A stretch of 64,000 nucleotides of DNA from Dama dama. Lineage: Eukaryota; Chordata; Mammalia; Artiodactyla; Cervidae. The notes beneath the pieces are model-generated. The model was not told the DNA's origin. It ran no database searches and was given only the letters and a program-made list of their open reading frames with translations. A program made the translations under genes and the position numbers. This document shows positions 23,601 to 35,600 of this stretch, piece after piece; position 1 is the stretch's first letter; every line of letters begins with the position of its first letter. The stretch lies in contig NC_083699.1 in NCBI RefSeq assembly GCF_033118175.1, forward strand, positions 48,829,001 to 48,893,000, given 5' to 3'.

Positions 23601-26600
23601 ATAACTTTTGAATATAAGATGTAAATATTAATATTTTAAAGTTTTGGTAATTAGGAAATTGTGATGGTAACCACTGAGGTTTTCACTTTTTTAATAGACT
23701 TTGTTTCTTAGAGTAGTTTTAGGTTCCTAGAAAAACTAAGTGAAACATCATACAGAGCTCCCATATCCCCTCTGCACCTACACTTGCACAGCTGTTCCTG
23801 GATACACACAGCCACCCCTGTTAGCCCTTACCAGCGTGATACCAGGCTGCTAAGATTGATCAGCCTGCATTGACTCATCATGATGCCTGTCAAAGCGCAT
23901 AGTTTACATCAGGGTTCACCCTTGGTGTTATATATTGTATGGATTTTGACACATGTACAATGACATGTATGTATCATTATAGTATTATGAAAAGTATTTT
24001 CACTGTGCTAAAAATCCTCTTTGCTCTCCCTTTTTATCTCTTCCTTCCCATAACCCTAGCAACCACTGATCTTTTTACTGTTTCCATAGTTTTGCCTTTT
24101 CCAGAATGTTCTATCATAGTATGGAGCATTTTCAGACAGACATTTGCTTTACAGTATGCATTTAAGATTCCACTGAGGTTTTTATAAAGGTTATGACATC
24201 CATAGTATATAAGAAGTGTTGTCTAGATTAAGAACTAAAAGGTTAGACATCCATAGTATATAAGAAGTGTTGTCTAGACTAAGAACTAAAATTATGTCAC
24301 CCTCCAAAAAAAGCTTTGGAAAATGTAAGCAGCAGACTTTACAACATTGGTGAATGTACATTCGTTAGAGGAGCATGTAAATGAGGCAATTTAATATTTT
24401 AATGCTACTGTTAGGTGTTTTTTAATGTAATAAAAAATGTCAATTGTATGTTTGTCTTCCCTTTTCTGACCTACCATCTTTTCTAGTTTGCTAAATTTTA
24501 TTTAATATCCATATTGTAGAATTTTAAATGTGATACGGCCAATAACATAACCAGGGCAGTTATTTGCTCCTAATTTCTCGTTAAAGTATATAATTAGTAA
24601 TAGAATTTGTTTGCCTTAAGTTTTAGATTAGAGAATTATCTGTTTCTGTCATTGTTGTAACAGATTTTTAATACATAGAATCTCTGTTCTAGGTCTAGCC
24701 AGCCCAGTAGATTAGTTATTATTCATAGTATTACTAAAATAGTTTATATCACTAAAACACTTTCTTTCTGTTCTTTCTTAAAATCTAGAAAACCAGAAAG
24801 AGTTTCAGAGGAAATACCAAAATAATACCTCCTTCATGCATGTTTATTTTTCTTTCCTTTTTTTTTTTTCATTTATTTTTATTAGTTGGATATTTTTCTT
24901 GAGACTGTTCAAAGTAGTGAGGAGGAGGACCTTGAGTCTTCTACTTCCTTGTGGCAGTATTTGGCTGATATTTAGGAGGTAAACCAAGTGATTAATAGAA
25001 TGTATGGGATGAAAGAGAGGAGAAGGAAATACAGGTGGCACCTAGGTTTCATTCTTTAAACTGCTAGGGAGTACAGAGGAGAGAGATTTGATGGGATAGG
25101 GGAAGATAAGTTGAACTTTGGATTTGTAAGCAGCTACTAATATCTGCTAGCCAGTTGGCATTATAGATACAGCATTTAGGAGAGATCTTTGGGCTGGAGA
25201 TAGATATTTGGAGTTCAGCAGCATGTAGATGATAATCGTGAAGCTTTGTGAGTAAGTCACATAGAGTACAGGCTTCCCACATGACGCTAGTGGTAAAGAA
25301 CCCGCCTACCAGTGCAGGAGACCCAGGTTTGATCCCTGGGTCAGGAAGATCCTCTGGAGGAGGGCATGGCAACCAACTCCAGTATTCTTACCCGGAGAAT
25401 CCCATGGACAGAGAAGCCTGGTGGGCTACAGTCCATAGAGTCGCAAAGAGTCAGTCACAACTGAAGTGACTTGGCACGCATGGACACACATAGAGTATGT
25501 AGACCGAGTGATTGGTTGTAATATGGGCAAGGACCTAGGGCTGAACTCTAAAGAAACCAGTACTTGAAGGGTGTTTTCCATAGTATAATCTGAGGATTAC
25601 CAGCATCTGAACCCTGTGAGTGAGTTTGTTATAAATTCAGATTCCTGAGTCCCACTAGGGCCTCTGTGTACAGTTATGGTGATTACTCATGCCTTCTTTT
25701 ACTGAGGCCCTCAGTTGTGTTTCTGGCAAATATTTTAGGAGTCCTTTGCACATTAAAGTTGGCAGTATAAGAGATGGGTGAAGGAAGTCAGTCCTGCAAA
25801 GGAGACTTTAGGAGTGACCAGAGAGTAAAAGGAAAAATTAACAATGATGTCAAGGAAATAAGTTTTTGAGGAGGGTTAAGTAAGCTGTTACATTGCTGGA
25901 AGAGCAGTGTTATCTGAAGTTTCAGGTCATTATGGAGAATGGCAGATATTAGATTATAGAAACAAAGATTACTGAGCAGCATGAAGATTAGGGTTAGAGA
26001 TCATGAGTTTATGTTTGTACCAAAAGATTTTTTTAGCACCATAAATTTTCTCCTGTTTTCTTTTTTTCCCAAGTAATTTTTCATACCAACAAATTTTATC
26101 TCTATCTCAGTTCCACGGTATAAATTATAAAGTATGACATCTTTTCTTGGCTTTAAAAATATCTAAAGAAAATGTGGTTATTTAATTTTAGAGCTCTTTT
26201 TTTTTTGTTTATTTTTATTAGTTGGAGGCTAATTACTTTACAATATTGTAGTAGTAATTTTAGAACTTTTTGAGTTTGTATCAGTGTGTAAATGTTTAAG
26301 GCTAGCATATGGTTAAATAGAGTCAGTCTCATTATTCTTAGGAACTGCTGTTTTGTCTTTCAGTTTTTGACTGCTTTTCATGAAAAAAATGATGTTTTGT
26401 TTCCTATTTCAGGAGATTTATTGAACTAAAACACTATAGTGATGAACTCCAATCTGTCATCTCACATCTCCTTCGAGTCAGAGCTGTAAGTGGTCACCAG
26501 AAGCTTTTTGACAGGTGTTTTTATGGAAGTGCTTCTCATTTAATCATTATGTTTTTAAGTAATGGAAGACATTTATGATGAATAACTGATTTTTATATTC

Positions 26601-29600
26601 AAATTTGGTGTGTTATTCATCTAAATTGCATTTTTTTTAATTGTGAAATTTTTTCTGGCATAAATAACTTAAAAGAATTTTAACCTATTGTTTTCTCTGT
26701 AGTCTTTATATGGTTTCTTGTTTTTTATTGTTTTTTCCTTAGTATATGGTTGTTTTGACATTTATCAAAGGGCCTGCCATTTTAGCATTGGAATATAATT
26801 GTGTGACTTTGATCTACGTATTCTTTTTTTCTTTCAAGACTTTTTTTAAGGTTGGTAAATAGTTAATATTAAGTCATTCTGTGTCTGTGCTCTTATATTA
26901 TCCTAAATAAACTTATGTGGGTTAATGGTCTGCTATGATGACATGAGGAACTAGAAATATACCAATGATGATTGTACTTACCTGTAGAGTTTGTCTTGTA
27001 ATAGACATGGAGAAATATATTTTTGGGTGGATTAACGTAGTATCTGAAAAATGTTGTATCATCCACTCTGGTCTGTTGGGGTAACCTAGAGAAAACCTTA
27101 GAACTGGTCTTAAAGGCTTTGAAAGACACTGAGTTACCAGGTCTAGGATCATATCTTACACTCATTGGAATCATCTTGAAATGAAATATATTATCTGGGA
27201 TTTGTTTTAATAAAAGAGTCTGCTGGTAAAGGGTGCAGAGTGGGGTCAATTTTAGATGCAACTTAATTGGCCATATGATAATTGTTGACGGTTAAGTGTT
27301 GGGAAATGGGGTATATCCTACTATTCTCTACTTTCTGTATGTTTGAAGATTTCATAAAAAGTATAAAAATATAAAGTAAGGGAACACTCTTTTTGAAGTA
27401 TCCTCATATTGGCCCAATCTGTGTAACCATCCAGAGTACTACAGGACTCTTTATAAAAATTGTAAGATACTTTGTAGGAAAAGAAAAAGGTACCTATGAG
27501 AATTATTAGGGTAGAGTCAAGAATGGGGTATTGAAAAGGACTTGTGAATTGATGAGATAAAATTTCTAGGCCTCTAGTTGCTTTGAAGTTACCCAAACAA
27601 ATAAGGCAACAGTTCTTAATGGAAAGTGAAGGTGGGGTCAGAGACACCCCAGAAGACTGGAAGAACCCTTCATACTGTTTTGTCTTCTGTGTCAAAAAAC
27701 CTGGAGAATTTACTTAAATTAGAGGTCTGGCTGATAATGAAAGCTGTATCCTTCTTAAAGACCTTCCACCAAAGGAATAGGGGGCACACTGTGGAAGGTG
27801 TCATGCCGCAGGAAGCTGGACAGTGCTGGGCGTCTTGGGTGGGCAGAGGCACGCTGTTAAAGCAGTCACATGACCAGCTCCCGGTATTGAGAGGTTCTCA
27901 AGCAGTCGTTCACATCCAGAAGAAACAAAGGGAAAAGGCAGAAAAACCAACCAGAGTCAGATTTTGCAGAAATATCAGTGATGAGTGGTGAATTGAACAA
28001 AGTGTAACAGTTAAAACCCAGAAAATCTGTAAAGTGTAGGGAATAAGTTTGAATGAGATCTAGAGGAGGGAGGAAATAACTGTCACTGTTGTGAAGCTGT
28101 GCTGCAGATCATCTAGCCTGCAAGAAGGTATGGGTGATTGCTCTCATAAAGCAAGTAAGAAAATTATCACAGTCAGGGTAGGATATCCAGTGATCATATT
28201 TGGCTTTCTGCTGAAAGTATATTTTTGAATGTGATTAATACTTAATCTTTAGAGATCATGATAAAATGTAATAGTGATGTTACAGAAAATTTTGAGTCTC
28301 ACACACAGCTGTTTCAGTACTTTGTACATTTCATTTTGAGGGCTTCCCTCCTGGCTCAGTGGTAAAGAATCTGCCTGCTAATGCAGGAGAGGTGCAGGTG
28401 ACTTGGGTTCGATCCCTGGTTTGGGAAGATCCCCTGGAGAATGAAATGGCAACCCACTTCAACATTCTTGCCTGGGAAATCCCATGGACAGAGGAGCCTG
28501 GTGGGCTATAGTCCATGGGGTTGCAAAAGAACATGACTTAGTGACTAAACATTGCGGCACTTCGTTTTAGCCTTGTTCTAACTATTTTTAACCATGCCAA
28601 GCTTGTTTCTGGTCTTTTATTTGCTGTTTCCTGGGCCTGTACCATTCTTCCCCCATGCCCTACCACCAGGATCCTCTCTTGGCTTATTCTTTTTGTTGTT
28701 CAGTTATTGGTTCAGATACCTCTTGAGAGAAATTATCTTTCCTGAGCATCCTATATAAAATGTGGTGCAGGTTTCTATTGTTTCTGTCATTTTCTGTCAT
28801 TCTGAACTTGTTAATTATTTCCTCTACTAGTATATATGTGAGCTCGCAAGAGCAGGAGCTTTGTTTTCTCACTGCGGAATCCTGAGAATAATGTCTGACT
28901 CAAATAGTACCCACTATGTATTCATTGAATGGATGAATAAATAAATGTATGTGCTGACAGTTTTATGTTTAAAAAAGTCTTGAAAAGCAGTAAGATAAAT
29001 TGCTTCTTGAACTTAACTATAACCAGCCAAGGGGAACTGGTTACTAATGGATATATGACAAGAACTTCTAAAGAAAATGACCTTGTCGTCAAAGAGCTTG
29101 TAATACACAAGTAAGAGAATTCTGGGTCTAGATATTTACCCTAGACTTTATGAAAACAGGCTTCAGAAACTTAATTGACCTGAAAGACTGCGTGAGCGCT
29201 TCAAAGAAAGACAGCACTTGATCTGTGAGTCAAACTGAGATTTTGACTGTGTAAATAAGATAAATGCCAGTAAAAAATATGGAATAGCTAAAATCTTGAT
29301 CGTTCTAGAATTAGGAAAAAGGCTCTTTAGTCATTGACAGTAACATAAAAGTTAAAAATGGAAGGTTAGAGCCCAACACTGACAGAATCCTGAAAACAAC
29401 ATAGAGATTGCCACAGGGAGAGCCTTTTTGTAACATTCAGTGTCAAGAGAAGAAGGCTTTAGACACTGTTGGAGACATGATAACTTATTAAAGAGAAAAT
29501 GCAATTATTTGGCTATCTTTTCTGTTGAGAAAAATTCTTATGAAAGTCTTAATAGAAAAGGTAAAAAATAAATGACTTACAGGTTAAAGAGTTAATATTT

Positions 29601-32600
29601 AAGATATTAAAACAGAACAACCAGAAAGGGTGGGTAGTCTTAAATTGAGAGGAGCTGGAGTTAACACTTGTGTCTGCCGTTTACTAAGTTCTTCAGGCAA
29701 ATCTAGAGACCTTTCAGAGTTTGTTTTCTTGAAGAGTATCTGCCCTGGTACACAGTAGGTACTGCATAAATTTTTGTTACATGAATGAGTGTGTTATTCA
29801 TAGAGTTGTGATATTCAGATGAGATCATCCATGTTTCATAAACTAAAAACAAAAGGAAAAAATACTAATATCTAATATTTTGAACTGTGGTGTTGGAGAA
29901 GACTCTGGAGAGTTCTTTGGACTGCAAGGAAATCAAACCAGTTCATCCTAAAGGAAATCAGTCCTAAATATTCATTGGAAGGACGGATGCTGAAGCTGAA
30001 ACTCCAATACTTTGGCCACTTGATGCGAAGAACTGATTCATTGGAAAAGACCCTGATGCTGGGAAAGATTGAAGGCCGGAGAAGGGGATGACAGAGGATG
30101 AAGATGGCTGGATGGCATCACTGACTCGATGGACATGAGTTTGAGTAAATTCCGGGAGTTGGTGATAGACAGGGAGGCCTGGCATGCTGCAGTCCATGGG
30201 GTCGCAAAGAGTCAGACATGACTGTGGACTGAACTGAACTGAACTGATCTAATATTTATTATCTTTACTGTTGTATATAAGCCAACCATGGTATGTTATT
30301 TTTACCTGATTCTGACAGTGGCCCTTTGAAAGTAGGTGCTGTGACTGTCCCCAGTTTATATAGATTAGGAAGCAAATCCCTTTTTTCTTATAATCATATT
30401 TGCTGCCTCTCTAGGGGAAATCAAATTTAGAAGGGAAGGAGGATTGCTTAACTTTGCTAATATGCTAACTATGTAAGCTGAAATTATTGAGCTACTATTT
30501 AACATTTAATTTGTAGTCATTTGTATAGATAGCAATATGTAGTGTTTATGAAATATTCGGTGATGGCAATATAAAGTCTTACAACTCCTTTGGGAAAGAT
30601 TTTAGCAGTAGTGTCATGAGTCTTAAATCTCATGATCATTGCCTCCTTAGGAGATAATTCAGAAGAAAAACCATGTGTCCAGATTTTTAAAATAAGATCA
30701 TTTAATAGACTGTCATAAAACTTTATGTCCTTTTTAACATTTAATCTGCTACTACTTCAGTATGGGTAGGGAAGGCATTCTTAGCATAGTTCCAAGTGAT
30801 TCAGAGCTGGGGAGGATGATATGATGAGTCTGTCAGTTTCTTCTGTTGTCATATTATTTGCTAGGTGTCAGTCCTCTCCTGTCAGTTGTTAAGATGATCA
30901 GTTTTCAAAAAGAAAGACTTGTCAACAGAATTGAAATTGAGTGACAGTCTAGACTAAATCATTGGGTCTAGCCCCTTTTCCCTGGCACCATGATTCTTGA
31001 TTACCAGTGACCATTGAATTAATCTGGTTTTGTTGTTGTTTAGTCCCTGTGTTGCATCCGACTCTTTTGTGACGCCATGGACTGTAGCCCACCAGGCTCC
31101 TCTGTCCATGGAACTTCCCAGGCAAGAATACTGGAATGGGTTGCCATTTCCTTCCCAGGGGGACCTTCCTGACCCAGGGATTGAACCCCCATCTGCGTCT
31201 CCTGCATTGGCAGGTGAATTCTTTACCACTGAGCCATAGGTTTTAATAATTCATAATTTATTTCCTGGCCATCTTTATCTTTACTTTTCTGTAGAAATGC
31301 TCATTTTTGGTCTATAGTTTTTCTTTGCTTCATCTTTTTTCTCACTGCCTGATGATCTGGGTACTAGTCATCTCGTGTTTTAGTTGGCTAGCACAATTTA
31401 CTTCCATGAGTAGTTGATACCAGAAACATTACTGCTGATTCAGTAACAACTGCTGAGTGGCTCTGTGTTGCCTCATTCTCTAGTAGAGTGGTTCCTTGTG
31501 TAGTTGCTCATCTTTTTGGCATATGAGAACTCTTGCCTCTTTTTGTCATGCTCTGTGGACTAGAGTATTTTCCAGAGCTCTAATTATTATGATTGAAGCT
31601 CTTTTTGTATCAGCTGCACGGAGTGATAAAATTTAAAGAAAAAAACCAAAACTTTTAAACACCTGGGATTCAAAAACTTTTTCTTGCACATTTATTTTGG
31701 ATATGTATTTTGTATTTAAGTTGCTCTAGTTTTTATACTTACGTGGTTATTTAACAAATTCTTTCCCTCTTTTCCATGCTTAGTATCTTAGGTAGATGAT
31801 AAAATGCTCAGCTTTCAGGAGGAGGTTTGATTTTTAAAAGTACAAGAATTTAGAAAAGTTAGTAGTTTAGAATGGCATTTTGTCCTCTTCAGAATGCTAG
31901 TCCTATTAGATGGTCCCTACTGCAAATCATGCCCTCTCAGTAGTCCTTATTCATATATAGTGTTAAAGAACTAAAAAGTCAGGCAGAAAAGAAAAAACAC
32001 AACAACCTGTTAAACTTTTAAATCTCACTGTTTCCAAAATTTATTTAACAATGGAACCCATTTAAACAACCAGTCAACACTCTGTAGGACTCTCAAAAAA
32101 TAATTGGGAAATAACGTCCCAGAGTAACTAGTTTAGAGGTCTGCGGACAACCCTAAAAAATTTCACGCATAGTAAAGACTGTGAAGTTTGTACTGGAAGT
32201 GGAGTCTAATACAGGAGTTGGCAAACTTTTTCTAAAGGCCAGATAGTAATTATTTTCACCTGCTTGGGTCGTATGGCCCTTGTTGAAGCTGTTCAACTCT
32301 GCTATGAAAGCAGCCGTAGGTAGTGCTAACGTGAGTGAGTATGACTGTTCTAGTTAAGACTTCACAGAAACTAGCTGTAGACCAATAGTGTGCTGCCCCC
32401 TCATCTAGCAGGTATGTGTTTTTTCATAGCAGGTCAAGGAGAGATGGAAAGCACTTTATGATCCTCTTGTACCAGCTCCGAGTTTTACAGTGTAGTTTAC
32501 TGACTTTTAAGCTGAAGTGTTGAACAGGTTAAGATTTGTATGGCTAATGCCTGTTTCCTCAAATTACTCATATTTGAGTAAGGAATTTGGCCACCTGATG

Positions 32601-35600
32601 CTAAGAGCTGACTCATTTGAAAAGACCCTGATGCTGAGAAAGACTGAGGGCACAAGGAGAAGGGGACGACAGACGATGAGATAGTTGGTTGGATGGCATC
32701 ACTGACTCAATGGACATGAGTTTGGGTAAACTCTGGAAGTTGGTGATGGACAGGGAGGCGTGGCATGCTGTGGTTCATGTGGTCGCAAAGAGTCGGATAT
32801 GACTGAGCGACTGAACTGAACTGAACTGAGTAAGGAGTTAGAGGGGCAGTTCATCTTCAGGATTTACATTGAGAAATTGTATACTAGAAATTTTTTTAAA
32901 AGAGTTTTATGTGACATTGACTTCTGGTCTTCTATTTCATGTCCATAACACTTTGAAGAAAGGAGATTACCACACACAGTGTTTTTTGTCTTTTGCAAGA
33001 TGTGTGTGAATGATGGGGTGGTATGTGTTTTAATCTCAGTGAGCTAAACTATAATTCTACTGTTATTAAATGGTTAGAAGGCATTAATTTGATAAAATAG
33101 CACAGGAATATTGCATGTGTATATCATTTATGTATAAAACTATCAATAATACAATTGAAAATGTTTATATTCTCTTCCCTGGTAGATCCCTCTTTGGGGA
33201 CTTTTATCTTAAGGAAGCAATCTGAAATTTGGAAAAAGCTGTACTCTAAGAGGATGCTTATTTAATACAGAAAAAATTAGGGATAACTGAGTACCTGACA
33301 AGGACTGTCTATATAATTTATATACCACTAGGTGAAATTTTATGCATCTTTTTTTAACTGGTGTCTATTAAAAATAATATTAACCTGCTGGATAAAAATA
33401 TTAGCACTCTTGGTATAGGAAATTTAAAATGTTAATTAAAACATATATATGTGTATATATATATATATATGAAAAAATTACATAAATATGATGACAACAT
33501 TAGTTTTTTTCCCCATGATGAGACTTTGGGAGATTTAAGCTCTTTTTTTTTTTGCATATTTTTCAAGTTATACTAAGTATACATTTGTATTTTTTAATGA
33601 AGATAAAATGTATTTTTAGTAATCTGTTTATAACTTATAAACAGTGAACTATTTATAACTAATAGCAATTTCTTTTGAATATTTATTCCAGAGAGTAGCA
33701 GATCGACTATATGGTGTGTATAAAGTACATGGGAATTACGGGCGAGTTTTCAGGTATGCATTATACAAACTTTTATAATAAACAACAGTTAGCTCTAATC
33801 AGCTTTTTGTGTAAGAACTGTAATTCTTGAATATATATGAGTCTGCAAAGCAAAAGATAATTTTTAATTGTTATTTATCTATTTTCTTTGCTGGGCTGGG
33901 TCTTCATTGTGATGTATGTGCCTTCTAGTTGTGGCGCACAGGCTTAGTTGCCCTGCAGCCTGTGGGCTCTTAGTTCCCTGACCAGGGATCCAACCCACGT
34001 TTTGTATGTTGAAAGACAGATTCTTAACCACTGGACCACCAGGGAAGTCCCAAAAGCTTATTTTTAAAATCCTGTCCAATAGTAGTAGTCTTCAAACTTT
34101 TCCTGCAAGCTCTTAATTCCCTGACCAGGGATCGAACCTATACCCCCATATAGCGGCAGAGTCTTAGCCACTGGACTGCCAGGGAGTTTTAAGTCTTCAA
34201 ACTTTTTATTGTAAAGCCTTTCTTTAAATAAAAAATAGTAAAGGAATCTAATATATTGAGCAGATAAAAGATAAACTCCTCTTAAGCAGTGAGCAGTGTC
34301 TTTTATTTTCTTGGCAGATTGCCCGAGGAGATTCCTTTTAAATCACTGTCATATTGAGTTGGTGGTTTTCTTTTTCTTTTCTTTGTTTCACTTCATCATT
34401 TCTAAGGCTTTTGCAAGATGTGTTTTTCAGTCTTGGGGTAATATTAGTGTAAATTAGAATGTTTACTTATATATGTAACTTGCATATGTTGGTAATTTTT
34501 GAGATTTTTCTTTTGTGAATTTTTGTTTGTTAATTATTTTAGTTGTGAAATTTTAGTAGTTATTATCCATATCTCCTTGTAAGAAAGACTGTCCTTCCTA
34601 ATGTTCTGTCCTTTTGATTGAAGTAGTCAAAAATAACTCATTTAACATGTTTGAATAGGTAATATATTCATATAATACAAAATTCAATAGGAACAAAAGC
34701 TTGTATAGTGAAAAGTCTCTTTGCTCCTGCCTGCCAACCTCCCAGGTCTCTTCCTCTGAGGCAACTACTAGCAGTTTCTGAGTTACTTGTGTATCCTTCC
34801 AGTAAAATGTATTGCAGCACTGTCAATGTATATATTAACACACAAACAAATGCATTCTACTCCCTCCCCACCCCCCCCTTTTTTTTAACATGGAAAGGGA
34901 GCATATTGTATATATTGCTATGTTCACTTCTTTGATGTTGCTTTTTTAAACTTAAAAACTGCTATCCTAGATATATTGTTATCAGCGAATAACTGTATTG
35001 GGCTTTATTGAGCTGGAGCATCATAATTTATTTAACCAGTTTCTTCTTGATAATTATTTCTAATCTGCTGTTGCATTCAATGCTTTAATTAATGTTCATG
35101 TTCCTGTCATTTCACACATGATTGAGTATATATGTAGGGTAAAATTCTACAAATGTTGTTACTGGATCTAAGGATAATTGAGTTGGTAGATATTGCCAAA
35201 TTTCCCTGTATGGAAGATATTCAACTCCCATCATCAAAATGTTAATATCTATTTCCTCAGATCCTCACCCAAACAATTTTTAGTGAACTTTTGTCTTTAT
35301 CAGCCTGATGGTGAAAAATGCCTTCTCACTGTAGTTATAATTTGTATTACTCTAATTATGAATGAAGTTAAACTTTTTTCCTGATGATTAATAGCCTCTA
35401 TTTTATTTTATTCTTTTAATTTTATAAACTGTCTGTATCTTTGGCCGTTTTTTCCTGTTGGGCTGCTAGCCTGTTTTCTTAATTGATTTGCAGGAGTTGT
35501 TTATCTTTTAGGAGAATTAGACCTTTGTGAAATGAATTGCAACTTTTTCCCCACTTTGTCATATGTCTCTTGACTTTTCTTATGTGGCTTTTAATATACA

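Larger units (their letters stand above)
22721..26412 (+). other. SNX4: SNX4 intron 6
   Basis: GT-AG intron of 3692 bp. It holds an old L1 fragment (23690-24190), a 51-bp tandem duplication (24195-24290), two very short L1 tails (24855, 26193) and a Bov-tA (25269). I see no feature at 22750-23650. Confidence 0.9.
26486..33691 (+). other. SNX4: SNX4 intron 7
   Basis: GT-AG intron of 7206 bp, the longest complete intron here. It has a Bov-tA (28341), an L2 relic (28620-28935), two 5'-truncated BovB 3' ends with TSDs (29881, 32585), a minus-strand Bov-tA (31028) and a TA microsatellite (33443). A 121-codon ORF at 27626-27991 has no family resemblance and is probably chance. The rest of 26500-28330 is unassigned. 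Confidence 0.9.

Noticed and set aside
27626..27991. 121-codon open frame in intron 7
   Set aside because: It has no recognisable domain, no splice or regulatory context and no repeat-derived explanation, so chance is the simplest reading.
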